A stretch of DNA of 64,000 nucleotides from Bacillus sp. B1-b2 (GTDB lineage: Bacteria > Bacillota > Bacilli > Bacillales > Cytobacillaceae), in NCBI RefSeq assembly GCF_009183415.1, contig NZ_WEHU01000018.1, positions 35,901 to 99,900 on the forward strand, read 5' to 3'. A program made the position numbers and the translations under genes. This document shows, piece by piece, positions 27,995-36,537 of the stretch (positions are counted from its first letter, which is position 1; each line of letters opens with the position of its first letter). The notes under the pieces are model-generated. The model saw nothing but the letters and a program-made list of their open reading frames with translations. It was not told where the DNA came from and ran no database searches.

Positions 27995-28507
27995 TTAAAA
28001 ATATTTCTCTGAGTCAAACTCTAGTTGAATTTGATAGTTTTTACTATTAATGAGATTTGATAGTCTATTTGCCTGGCGCTCACATTCCATTGCTTTTACC
28101 CGATATTCTTCAGGCTCGAAGGTAGCTACTTTCATCAACTGTACATTTTCATAAGAGTATACATACTCTTCTTTTTCAGCAGCAGCAAATTGTTTATACT
28201 TCCTTGCCTTCGCTCGCAACTGAGTGGCAAGCTCTATTGCTTCCACAATTGGTATATTCGTATTTTCAAAGTTAATCTCATAATCAATATTAGCTCGATA
28301 CATTAGCTTATCTAATAGTCGATAATCATTGCGTACTTCTTCTATTTCCTTTTCTACCTCTATCATTGTTCTTTTTTGCTTTGGCATTACTTTACCAGCT
28401 TCTATTTGAACAAATGCTACTCGGTACATTTCCTCTTCTAGCTCATGTATTCTTTTTGACAATACACTTCTTAGTTTTACAGCTTCTGCTTGTGAGATTT
28501 TATTCAT
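27995..28507 (-). CDS. Helical protein, possibly DIP1984-like
   Basis: A 170-aa, largely coiled-coil protein (KLRSVLSKRIHELEEEM, IEEVRNDYRLLDKLM) with a C-terminal helix ending NYQIQLEFD. The order of helices and the IVEAIELATQLRAKA block resemble the DIP1984 family, whose function I do not know; the match is tentative. Start ATG 28507 lies just behind GGAGG; the upstream in-frame ATG falls in the ribosome site and is not used. Confidence 0.5.
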   Translation of the reverse strand: MNKISQAEAVKLRSVLSKRIHELEEEMYRVAFVQIEAGKVMPKQKRTMIEVEKEIEEVRNDYRLLDKLMYRANIDYEINFENTNIPIVEAIELATQLRAKARKYKQFAAAEKEEYVYSYENVQLMKVATFEPEEYRVKAMECERQANRLSNLINSKNYQIQLEFDSEKYF

Positions 28508-28624
28508 AGGAACCTCCAAGTATTGATTTTATTAACGTATATTACTGTGTTGTCTATTATACTAGTAGATTCTATCTTTTTCCAACAATAACCTATTTTG
28601 GAGTCTATGGAAAAGTGATTTTTC

Positions 28625-28725
28625 CATTGTTGCGGTTTAGACAGCTTTTGTTGCCGAAACTTCCTTTTTGTTGCGGTTGAATCCGCTTTTGTTGCGATTA
28701 TCTATTTTTTGTTGCGATTACCCAC
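28625..28725. repeat. Five-copy tandem TTGTTGC repeat, 20-21 nt period
   Basis: TTGTTGC begins at 28627, 28648, 28668, 28689 and 28709. The approximate unit is TTTTGTTGCGRTTnnnnnnn; the trailing part varies. It lies in the gap between the DIP1984-like and dehydrogenase genes and has no open frame. Confidence 0.7.
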
Positions 28726-28758
28726 TATTTAATTGTGATTCCAATTTCCCATAAAAAA

Positions 28759-28789
28759 ACGTAATCCATGCATATGCAAAAATTACGTT
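28759..28789 (-). terminator. Terminator of the zinc dehydrogenase gene
   Basis: An 8-bp stem AACGTAAT / ATTACGTT with seven T on the minus strand, shortly after the stop. Confidence 0.75.
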
Positions 28790-28801
28790 CAACTCATAAT
28801 A

Positions 28802-29935
28802 TTATGGCTTTAAAATCATTTTAATGGAATTATCTTCATGTTCATTAAACAAGTGGTAAGCTCTTGGTGCCTCACTTAAAGAAACTTTATGTGTGATAAT
28901 ATCCTGTGGATCAAATTTTTTCTCTTCAATCATTTGAAAAAGCTTAGGCATGATAGGAATAACTGGTGCTTGTCCCATTTTCAATGTAATATTTCGAGCA
29001 AAAAATGCTCCCAAAGGAAAATTATTATAATTGGCTCCATATACTCCAGTCAATTGCACAATACCCGATTTCCGAACAGCTTTTGTTGCAATCTGAATGG
29101 GTCCAAGTGTTCCACCTTGTAGCTTTAGCTTTTGTTCTACATATTCGAGTGGCGATTTTTTCCCATCCATTCCTACACAATCGATCACACAATCTGCTCC
29201 ACCACTTGTGATTTCTTTTAAATACTCACCCATATCATCGTACTCTGTAAAATCATATGTTTCTACTTTATTCGTTCTTGCAGCATGCTCAAGTCGATAT
29301 TTAAGATAGTCCACTGCTATTACTCTTTTTGCTCCTTTTAACCAAGCAAACTTTTGTGCCATTAGCCCGACTGGACCACTACCTAGAATAATGACCGTAT
29401 CTCCCTTTTTCACCTCAGCATGTTCAACACTCCAATAAGCTGTTGGAATAACATCTGATAAGAAAAGCACTGCTTCATCCTCTAACTCTGAAGATTCTGG
29501 TATAAGAAATGGAGTAAAGTTTCCATATGGAACTCTTAAGTACTCTGCTTGACCACCAGGATGATCACCAAATTTTTCTGTATAGCCAAAATACCCGCCA
29601 GAGTCATAATGTGGATTAGAGTTATCACATTGACTAGTTTCTCCTTGCTCACAGTAAGAACAATGCCCACAAGCTATATTAAACGGAATAACTACACGAT
29701 CGCCCTTTTTTACCTTTGTAACTTCTGGGCCAACTTCTTCTACTATACCCATTGGTTCATGACCAATTATATATCCTTTTGGTAAAGGCATACTTCCTTG
29801 ATACAGGTGTAAATCAGAACCACAAATGGCTGTACTAGTTAACTTAACGATGATATCATCTTTCTTTTCTAATTTAGGAGCTTCCACTTCTTTTACCTCG
29901 ACATGCTTAACTCCTTGATAGGTTACTGCTTTCAA
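28802..29935 (-). CDS. Zinc-dependent alcohol/formaldehyde dehydrogenase-like protein
   Basis: A 377-aa medium-chain dehydrogenase. Catalytic zinc ligands are C and D/H in AICGSDLHLYQG and GHEPMGIVEEVG. Structural zinc cysteines are in CGHCSYCEQGETSQC, and the NAD motif is ILGSGPVGLMAQKFA. The long insertion before the C-terminus is typical of the glutathione-independent formaldehyde dehydrogenase subgroup. The natural substrate is uncertain. Monocistronic. Confidence 0.85.
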   Translation of the reverse strand: MKAVTYQGVKHVEVKEVEAPKLEKKDDIIVKLTSTAICGSDLHLYQGSMPLPKGYIIGHEPMGIVEEVGPEVTKVKKGDRVVIPFNIACGHCSYCEQGETSQCDNSNPHYDSGGYFGYTEKFGDHPGGQAEYLRVPYGNFTPFLIPESSELEDEAVLFLSDVIPTAYWSVEHAEVKKGDTVIILGSGPVGLMAQKFAWLKGAKRVIAVDYLKYRLEHAARTNKVETYDFTEYDDMGEYLKEITSGGADCVIDCVGMDGKKSPLEYVEQKLKLQGGTLGPIQIATKAVRKSGIVQLTGVYGANYNNFPLGAFFARNITLKMGQAPVIPIMPKLFQMIEEKKFDPQDIITHKVSLSEAPRAYHLFNEHEDNSIKMILKP

Positions 29936-30000
29936 AAGATCACACTCCTTTTATTTTCTCTTTATATCTTCACCAATTGCTATAAAAGCATACGAAAAAA

Positions 30001-30020
30001 GGATAACCAACTAGTTATCC
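30001..30020 (-). terminator. Terminator of the YbaN-like gene
   Basis: GGATAAC pairs with GTTATCC and runs into TTTTTTC on the minus strand, directly after the stop. Confidence 0.75.
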
Positions 30021-30021
30021 C

Positions 30022-30399
30022 TTAATCCTTAAATATAATCTTTGGTTCTTCTTTTGTTTTGATAATTATCATGGAGATAGCCTGGACAACTGCTATACAG
30101 CCAAGCATAATTCTTATATATCCGTTATCTACAAAAATAGCACTGATGGCTATGCAGATATAGCATGAGAGGAGAATTTTTATTTTTTGCTTTTTCGTTA
30201 GCTCCCCTTTTTTAAAGTTCTTTACATACTCATGATAAAATTTTGTAGAACGAAACCAATTATTAATTCGATCTGAACCTTTTGTATAGAAGAACGACGT
30301 GAGTAATAAAAAAGGAGTAGTTGGTAGTAAAGGAAGAAAGATTCCGACCATTCCTATAATTAAAAAGAGTGTTCCTAGTGTGATGTACACAGGTTTCAT
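30022..30399 (-). CDS. YbaN/DUF454-family membrane protein
   Basis: A 125-aa inner membrane protein with the DUF454 pattern: LFLIIGMVGIFLPLLPTTPF near the N-terminus, then an amphipathic region with STKFYHEYV and two further hydrophobic segments. Function is unknown. It lies 31 bases after the 190-aa membrane protein on the same strand. Confidence 0.85.
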   Translation of the reverse strand: MKPVYITLGTLFLIIGMVGIFLPLLPTTPFLLLTSFFYTKGSDRINNWFRSTKFYHEYVKNFKKGELTKKQKIKILLSCYICIAISAIFVDNGYIRIMLGCIAVVQAISMIIIKTKEEPKIIFKD

Positions 30400-30430
30400 T
30401 CATATTCTCTCCCATCTTTATTTTATTAGA

Positions 30431-31003
30431 TTAAGCTACCTTTTTTCTTGCAAGAGATTCAAAGAAATTAGTTAACCAATAGGCAAGTAGAAACTCAAGA
30501 TAATCAATAATAAAAATAAAGAACACATTACTTCCTTTATATAACCGTAGAATATCAATAGAATCCGCAAATAGCCCAAGAATAATGCCTGTGCAGATTG
30601 CTGCTAAAAATCCAACTATGTACATATTCTTTTTATTATTAAGTCCATACTGATAAAATAACATAAAAGTCACTGGTATTAGGGATGTATTTATTGATAA
30701 ATTTATGTCAATTAAGGGAACAAGGGGATAAGGATGGAACACATATCCCTTTGACAATACAATACCATCAATATAATTCATGAGAGCATGAATAGTAAAC
30801 CCAAAGAATAGAATACGAAATATGTTGTCCCTATTAATACATTTTAGCAATACGATTAGTGGTACCAATAAAAAAGCAACATTCAACCAAAATTGCCATG
30901 TATCAAAGCTAGCGTAACTCTTCCAATATGCTGTACTAATTTGATCCGCCATTTTGGCAAGTTTTCGAAAATGGGCAATATAATCATCCTGTGTATAATT
31001 CAT
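30431..31003 (-). CDS. Uncharacterised multi-pass membrane protein
   Basis: A 190-aa protein with an N-terminal soluble helix (YTQDDYIAHFRKLAKMADQ) and about five membrane segments. It recalls the CBO0543-type membrane proteins of spore formers, but I cannot confirm this. ATG 31003 is 8 bases behind AAAGGA and is preferred to the in-frame ATG at 31012, which overlaps that site. Probably co-transcribed with the YbaN-like gene. Confidence 0.65.
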   Translation of the reverse strand: MNYTQDDYIAHFRKLAKMADQISTAYWKSYASFDTWQFWLNVAFLLVPLIVLLKCINRDNIFRILFFGFTIHALMNYIDGIVLSKGYVFHPYPLVPLIDINLSINTSLIPVTFMLFYQYGLNNKKNMYIVGFLAAICTGIILGLFADSIDILRLYKGSNVFFIFIIDYLEFLLAYWLTNFFESLARKKVA

Positions 31004-31106
31004 TGTATGCATCCTTTATCCAAAATTATCTAATATTAATATTTTCCTATGATTACTTTTTATCCATAAAAATTAATATTTTGCCAAAATTTCGCTTTAA
31101 ACATAG

Positions 31107-31153
31107 AAAAGGACACTCAATAAGAGAATGAAATCCTCTTTTGAGTATCCTTT
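31107..31153 (-). terminator. Terminator of the SDR gene
   Basis: Arms AAAGGACACTCAA and TTGAGTATCCTTT, with an inner AAGAG / CTCTT pairing; T-rich on the minus strand and 34 bases past the stop. Confidence 0.7.
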
Positions 31154-31186
31154 CCTATATTATTGCATTTTTTACATTATCCGCTA

Positions 31187-31969
31187 TCAATACTTAAAAG
31201 ACTGTCCACCATCAATCGGAATAACTGTCGCATTAATAAAGGATGCTTGATCTGATAATAAGAAAGCTACTAAATTCCCTACTTCTTCCGGTCTTCCAAA
31301 TCGTTTCATTGGGTTAACACTAACAAATTCTTTACCTGCTTCTTCCCAATTTTCTCCACCTATTTGTTTTAAAGATGCTTCTACCATTGGAGTCATGATA
31401 GCACCTGGTGCAATAGCATTTACCGTTACACCAAACTGACCATATTCAATACCTGAATTTCTAGTTAAGCCTACTACCCCATGTTTACTAGCTGCATAGC
31501 CAGACTGGTTTCCTACTCCTCTTATTCCACCTACAGAAGCAGTGTTAACAATAGAACCAAAGCCCTGATCCTTCATTACCTTTAGAACTTCCTTCATTCC
31601 GTAGAATACCCCGTTCAAATTGATAGAAACTACTCGATTGAACTCTTCAATTCCAAAGTCTTCTGTTAAATTTTGCTTTCCTTCAATTCCTGCATTATTA
31701 AAGAAGCCATCAATTTTCCCAAATTTATCTAATGTTGCTTGCACATATTTGGTAACATCTGCTTCTTCCGCCACATTTGCTTCCACTAATTCCACTTCTG
31801 TATTTGAAACTGCTTTAAGAATTTCATCTTTGCTTTCTTCTAGACCTTTGCTATTTAAGTCTACTAGTACTAATTTTGCCCCTTCTTTCGCTAACTGCAA
31901 TGCAGAAGCTCGTCCAAGTCCTGATCCCCCACCAGTAATAATGACTACTTTTTCTTCAAATCGTTTCAT
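31187..31969 (-). CDS. Short-chain dehydrogenase, glucose-1-dehydrogenase-like
   Basis: A 260-aa classical SDR: VVIITGGGSGLG at 9-20, NNAG at about 93, catalytic Ser in NTASVGG, YAASKHG, and the terminal IDGGQSFKY. Start behind GGGGTT. It is divergent from a TetR-family regulator at 32139 with a 169-base shared control region, so local repression is likely. The substrate cannot be told. Confidence 0.85.
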   Translation of the reverse strand: MKRFEEKVVIITGGGSGLGRASALQLAKEGAKLVLVDLNSKGLEESKDEILKAVSNTEVELVEANVAEEADVTKYVQATLDKFGKIDGFFNNAGIEGKQNLTEDFGIEEFNRVVSINLNGVFYGMKEVLKVMKDQGFGSIVNTASVGGIRGVGNQSGYAASKHGVVGLTRNSGIEYGQFGVTVNAIAPGAIMTPMVEASLKQIGGENWEEAGKEFVSVNPMKRFGRPEEVGNLVAFLLSDQASFINATVIPIDGGQSFKY

Positions 31970-32086
31970 TTACGCCAACCCCTTTGGTTCATTGATTTAA
32001 CCACTATTGTGATATGATAGATAGTGTTATAAAAATATTGTAAACGTAATCATTTTTACCTACAATCATTAATAATATTCATTGTG

Positions 32087-32114
32087 TTGACTTTATCTAC
32101 ACTATTAATATTTT
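32087..32114 (+). promoter_or_regulatory. Candidate promoter of the TetR-type gene
   Basis: TTGACT (32087-32092), 16-base spacer, TATTTT (32109-32114), 25 bases before the GTG start. Confidence 0.55.
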
Positions 32115-32138
32115 TGTTGTTAAAAGGGGGTATTTATT

Positions 32139-32738
32139 GTGTTAGTGAAAACTACCATATCCAAAAGAAGTGAAAGAACAAAGTCAGATTTAAAAGCAGC
32201 CTTCATTGAACTAATCCACGAAAATGGGTATAGCCATTTAACCATTACAGATATTGTAACTAAATCTGGTTATAATCGGACCACTTTTTATTTACACTTC
32301 ATTGATAAAAATCATATTACAGAAGAATTGCGGAAAGAGATGTTTAATAAAGTCAAACAGCAATGTTTCAATCGATACGAAGAAAATAAAAGAATACATG
32401 TACAAGAAATGGATCCTTACTCCTTTGAACTAATGAAATTTATTTATGTTAATCAAGATTTTTTTAATTTATATATTAAGGAAGATACAATACCTGGCAT
32501 ATTGCAAGATCTACCTCTTGCTATTTTTGAAGCATTAGAAGAAAGATTTGTATTAACACCCATTCACTCAACTAGTATAAACTCCAAAACTAACAAACTA
32601 TATATGGCACATGGAACAGCTGGTTTAATAATAGATTGGATAAAATCTGGTTATCAAGCCTCTCCTAATGAGATGACTCAGCAGTTAATAAGGATTCTAC
32701 AATCATTTGTAAAGGATTTTACAATTACATCCATATAG
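32139..32738 (+). CDS. TetR/AcrR-family transcriptional regulator
   Basis: A 199-aa regulator. The TetR_N helix-turn-helix covers residues about 12-60 (SDLKAAFIELI, YSHLTITDIVTKSGYNRTTFYLHF). The C-terminal ligand domain resembles the YvdT/DhaS-type TetR_C group. The start is GTG 32139 behind AAAGGGGG. It is divergent from an SDR gene, the usual arrangement for a local repressor sensing the SDR substrate. Confidence 0.85.
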   Translation: MLVKTTISKRSERTKSDLKAAFIELIHENGYSHLTITDIVTKSGYNRTTFYLHFIDKNHITEELRKEMFNKVKQQCFNRYEENKRIHVQEMDPYSFELMKFIYVNQDFFNLYIKEDTIPGILQDLPLAIFEALEERFVLTPIHSTSINSKTNKLYMAHGTAGLIIDWIKSGYQASPNEMTQQLIRILQSFVKDFTITSI

Positions 32739-32747
32739 TTTTAGTGG

Positions 32748-32782
32748 AAAAAACATAGCAATTTATAAAGTTATGTTTTTTC
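32748..32782 (+). terminator. Terminator of the TetR-type gene
   Basis: AAAACATA pairs with TATGTTTT, followed by T-rich sequence, just after the stop. Confidence 0.6.
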
Positions 32783-32855
32783 TTTCTCATTCACTAGAGT
32801 GATTCAACCAAAACAAACTACAAAAAAACAGCCCTGTATAAGAGCTGCACTTCTA

Positions 32856-33018
32856 CATTCAAGCATACATTTGTCCTTCCTCTTCTTTCCGAAAGAAACT
32901 AGTCATTGCATTAAACACATCTGCTTTTTGACGTAATAAATAGTAACGGAACTTTTCATTTTCAATATTTTTGTAAGCAGACATTAATGTACTATGGCGA
33001 TTGTATTGATTGACTTGT
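32856..33018 (-). pseudogene. C-terminal fragment of an unidentified gene at the island edge
   Basis: On the minus strand an open stretch of about 50 codons ends at TGA near 32863. It includes [20 protein letters not shown] and [16 protein letters not shown], has an in-frame TAA upstream and lacks a start codon. It looks like the conserved tail of a chromosomal gene whose front is gone. I cannot name the family. It marks the left border of the accessory region. Confidence 0.45.
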
Positions 33019-33161
33019 TAACCCTATACACAAAAGATTACCTTCTAACTAAATGTCTTTGCTCCCTTAAAATTCATTACCTTATTTACTACTTAGTTGA
33101 TAAAAATTTTATTTACTTTTAATTCCTTATGATACGGTTCACCGTAGTTATTTAAGAGGCA

Positions 33162-33200
33162 AAAAAATGCTCAGGGCATAGAAACTCTGAGCATTTTTTT
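33162..33200. terminator. Strong terminator at the left end of the ABC-3C operon
   Basis: AAAAAATGCTCAG pairs with CTGAGCATTTTTT; it can work in both directions. It lies 92 bases past the stop of the DUF2326-like gene. Confidence 0.8.
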
Positions 33201-33291
33201 TGCAATAGTATTTTCAAACGATAGCATCTCTCTTCTTATACTTCAGTAAAGATTTCTTTTGAAGTTATAACCCAATAGTTACTGTAAAGAT

Positions 33292-35058
33292 TTAATATTT
33301 AAAGCCAAATAAGCTACCTTTACCTTCATTATCCTGAGATAATTCACAAACTATATCACTCTCTTCAAATTGCTCTTTAGAAACATCAGAATCAATGACA
33401 CTTATTATGTATTGGATATTCTTTTCATTTGAGTATTCTTTAATAAAATCAAGATAAGATTCTTTTCTATTTTCATGTAATGATTCTAAAGGACCATCAT
33501 GGTATAAAAACTTAAAGAAACTTCTATTGGAGTAATATCCCAAAATTCCCAAATCAAAACACATACAAAGGATTTTCCGATAAGAGAATCCTTCATCCTC
33601 ATGTGTTAAGACTCCATTTTCTGAAATAATCCCTGCGTTAAATTCAACATTTGAAGCAGTATTTGTTGAAATATCAATTATTCCCTTTTTGCCCGTAATT
33701 TTTTCAAAAATTATCTTAAACAAATATCTAATATCATTTAAAGTTTCATTTCCTTCCTCAATACTAGATTCAATTTCTTGATTTATTTCTTCAAGCTGCT
33801 TTTTCTTGATATTTAACTCTTTAATATCCGTTCTGGTCTGTAAAATAATCTCTTTTTGTGTCTCTAAACCTTGAATACTTCTTTCCTTCTCAATCAAATT
33901 AGACCTTAAACGTTTATATTTATTAATAACATCAGTATTATTTAAAACACTAAGTATCTCAGAACGCTTACTACCTAAAGTTTTAAGTTCCTCATCAACC
34001 TTTTTCAGTTCAGTTTTCTTTTCAAACAATAGCTTTGTTAGATGTACCTTTCTGTCCTTAACAAGTGACCTATTAAATTCTACAAGTTCTTCATATGATT
34101 TTTCTAACTGATCCCCAAAGTAAATCTGAACTTCATTAAAAAGTTCTTTTATGTAATCAAAATCTAAGAATTCGGTTGTATTCAATGATTTATCAATTAG
34201 GTTTATATCCGATCTTAAATTATATGCATGATTATTTAATTCAACAGATTTATTTTCAATATCCTTAATTAAGTCCTGACTGATTTGTTTTTCATTTAAG
34301 TAAAAGTTAAATGAATCAAGATCTTTTTCGAGAATATCCTTTTCTCTGCTCAAAATATTGATTTGTCCATTTATTCTATCAATATCTGAAACGCTATAAA
34401 AACTTTCCATGTTACTAATTTTTGCTTTTAATTTTTCTATTTCACTATAATTAATATATCTTTCTAAGAGGGTGTTGCTATTAAAGCCAAGTAATTCAAA
34501 AATAAATGGTTTCCAAACTTCGTCAGTGGAATTTGAGAATTTACTTAATTGGAATACATCGCTATAATCATTCTGTGTTCTGATAAAATACCCGACTAGT
34601 TTTCGATAGTCATAATTTTTAAGTAGATCAAATTTTAATTCACTATTTAGAACCTCTGTAGCAGCTATCGTTTTTTCACTTTTTGAATTTAATACTAGAT
34701 TTTTATAATCCCATTCTTCACAATCTAATAATTCCTGAGAATATTCAGAGATTTTTATATCAACCCTAGTAATACTTTTAAATGATCGTCGAATTGTTAA
34801 AAACCTTCCATCATTTAATTCTAACTCTAAATAAAACGTATGAAACGCAAATACTTCTCTTTTATTGTAAAAATAATTCCCTTTTTTGACTTCTTTAAGA
34901 AGCATAAAATCTATCAGGTGAATAAGTGCGCTCTTTCCTAAATTATGTGGGTCATTAATATTTGTATTATTAACATAACCATATATTATATTTAAACCGT
35001 TATTGAACTTAATATTTTTAAATCTTGGGTCGTCACAGTATAGTCTTGACAACTTCAT
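33292..35058 (-). CDS. ABC-three-component ATPase, DUF2326-like
   Basis: A 588-aa SMC/RecN-like ABC ATPase. The N-terminus has the P-loop GKSALIHLIDFML in a DPHNLGKSA context typical of DUF2326 and ABC-3C ATPases. Residues about 205-440 form coiled coil, and the C-lobe carries FSYRKILCMCFDLGILG and the Walker B-like FLYHDGPLESLH. It starts inside the stop of the 82-aa protein (four-base overlap). In ABC-3C systems the ATPase is thought to sense foreign nucleic acid and control an effector. Confidence 0.8.
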   Translation of the reverse strand: MKLSRLYCDDPRFKNIKFNNGLNIIYGYVNNTNINDPHNLGKSALIHLIDFMLLKEVKKGNYFYNKREVFAFHTFYLELELNDGRFLTIRRSFKSITRVDIKISEYSQELLDCEEWDYKNLVLNSKSEKTIAATEVLNSELKFDLLKNYDYRKLVGYFIRTQNDYSDVFQLSKFSNSTDEVWKPFIFELLGFNSNTLLERYINYSEIEKLKAKISNMESFYSVSDIDRINGQINILSREKDILEKDLDSFNFYLNEKQISQDLIKDIENKSVELNNHAYNLRSDINLIDKSLNTTEFLDFDYIKELFNEVQIYFGDQLEKSYEELVEFNRSLVKDRKVHLTKLLFEKKTELKKVDEELKTLGSKRSEILSVLNNTDVINKYKRLRSNLIEKERSIQGLETQKEIILQTRTDIKELNIKKKQLEEINQEIESSIEEGNETLNDIRYLFKIIFEKITGKKGIIDISTNTASNVEFNAGIISENGVLTHEDEGFSYRKILCMCFDLGILGYYSNRSFFKFLYHDGPLESLHENRKESYLDFIKEYSNEKNIQYIISVIDSDVSKEQFEESDIVCELSQDNEGKGSLFGFKY

Positions 35059-35303
35059 ATAATCATCTCCAACATATCGGATCCAATGTCATACTTTAAT
35101 TTCCCCAACAAAAATAAAAAATTAAGTGCTGGAAGGAATAAATAAAATGCATCTTCACCTAAATGTTCCTCAACAGTTTTATATAACTCATTGTAGTTAC
35201 ATTTATATTTGTTTTTCTTGAATTCATTTATTATAATTGCAACAGTATGTACAATACTTTTATTTAAATCTGTAAATTTATCCGGCTTCAGCAATGTTCT
35301 CAC
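35055..35303 (-). CDS. ABC-3C middle-component-6-like protein
   Basis: An 82-aa protein with LKPDKFTDLNKS at the start and FLPALNFLFLLGKLKYD at the end. Length, layout and position between an ABC-3C ATPase and a CTD protein match the small winged-helix middle component 6 of ABC-three-component systems. The start is GTG 35303, overlapping the upstream gene by 26 bases. The assignment leans heavily on context. Confidence 0.65.
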   Translation of the reverse strand: MRTLLKPDKFTDLNKSIVHTVAIIINEFKKNKYKCNYNELYKTVEEHLGEDAFYLFLPALNFLFLLGKLKYDIGSDMLEMII

Positions 35304-35835
35304 CTATATGACAAATATAATACATAAAATGAATAATAATACTTACCATTTCCTCATTATCTAATATTGCTGCGTCATTCGTATTAATAAATCTATCAAT
35401 AATTTCATTCAGGACCTCATAAAAAAATATCTTCTCTCTCTTTATATCTGGAATTTTGTTATTTATTGTTTTCTTAATATTATTATAAGATTTTTTTAAA
35501 GATCTATTACGAGGATTTGATAGTATGTCTTTTATACTTTTAAAATAAATACTACTCTCGATAATATTCCTAAAATAGACGTTACTCTGTTCATCTTCCA
35601 ACTTGTTCAAGAGGTTCTTTTCAATTATATCAATTCTTTTTAGATCATCATCATTATCGAGAGATTGACTTAATTCAATCTCTCCATCCAATTCCCTTTC
35701 TAAAAATTCTATTATCTTTTTTAAATTATAAGGATTGATAACTTCATTTTTATAAGAAAAGAGATTTAGGTTTACATCCCCCGAATTGTTGTAGATAGGA
35801 CTATTAGGACCTAAAGTATGATTTCTTTCTATCAC
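35278..35835 (-). CDS. ABC-3C effector C-terminal-domain protein
   Basis: A 185-aa protein. Residues about 8-21 carry GPNSPIYNNSGDVN, also seen in the upstream membrane protein. The rest is helical and ends with a SIIIHFMYYICHIGENIAE block that resembles the conserved Y-C-D/H-IG tail of ABC-3C effector CTDs. There is no nuclease or other toxic domain in the same chain, so effector function may lie in the adjoining 59-aa membrane protein. Overlaps of four bases upstream and 26 bases downstream indicate coupling. Confidence 0.6.
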   Translation of the reverse strand: MIERNHTLGPNSPIYNNSGDVNLNLFSYKNEVINPYNLKKIIEFLERELDGEIELSQSLDNDDDLKRIDIIEKNLLNKLEDEQSNVYFRNIIESSIYFKSIKDILSNPRNRSLKKSYNNIKKTINNKIPDIKREKIFFYEVLNEIIDRFINTNDAAILDNEEMVSIIIHFMYYICHIGENIAEAG

Positions 35836-36011
35836 TTACCGTCACCAATTTTCCCAGTAGTAACACTACCCTCGTTATTATATATTGGGCTGTTATTTCC
35901 CTTAGTTTTATTTATATTTTTATTAATTACTGATCGGATAGCAAAGCCTCCTGTGCCACCAATTAATAGAGTAATAGCATGAGATAAGATGGTCGTCCAA
36001 TCAACATTCAT
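35832..36011 (-). CDS. Small membrane protein with NSPIYNN motif, first gene of ABC-3C operon
   Basis: A 59-aa protein starting at ATG 36011 behind AAGAGGTG. One membrane helix (about residues 8-25, HAITLLIGGTGGFAIRSV) is followed by a basic stretch and the motif GNNSPIYNNEGSV, nearly identical to that of the next protein. It is encoded with a four-base overlap to the CTD protein. A membrane effector module tied to the CTD through the shared beta-like motif is my inference. Confidence 0.6.
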   Translation of the reverse strand: MNVDWTTILSHAITLLIGGTGGFAIRSVINKNINKTKGNNSPIYNNEGSVTTGKIGDGK

Positions 36012-36020
36012 TATAAGCAC

Positions 36021-36537
36021 CTCTTAAAATAGTATAGGTATTTTCTAACAAATACACTTTATTCTATTATTCCAATATTATGTAATATTGGCAATATACT
36101 TTCGCTTTTTTTATTTTTTCTCTATGTTTTTTTCTCTGAAGGATACCTTTTCGTTCTTTCTTTCAGATACCATTCTCTTTTTAAAGTGATCCTCAAAATA
36201 ACTATTTCAAATAGCATCAAAAAGTCTCACTGCATTAAATAGTTATATTATGTAGTGACGGAGACAGTTACTTTTTGTAGAAGAAAAATGTCTAGGACAA
36301 TCTGTCCTAGACATAAACTCTCAAAATCTTTTTATGTAGAACTTCATTTAAGGACAGACTAGTCGCTACTGCAATTACATCAACGGTTTTCTGCTATCAA
36401 CATTTTAACAACAGCAATTGTATCGTTTTAAGCTTTTTCGAAAGCTCTCTTATCTAAAGATCATATAGCCTTTTTTTATGCCTTCATGTTCTTGATGCTT
36501 AAAATTTCTTCCCACTCTACGCCTTACTAGTCAATAC
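36021..36537. other. Gap between the ABC-3C and OLD/UvrD loci
   Basis: AT-rich, with a perfect hairpin at 36290-36312 and no gene I can support. Short open stretches on the minus strand may be decayed coding sequence. Confidence 0.4.
36290..36312. terminator. Perfect hairpin GTCTAGGAC / GTCCTAGAC
   Basis: Nine-bp stem with a 5-nt loop; T-rich on the minus strand. It may terminate a lost gene. Confidence 0.5.
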
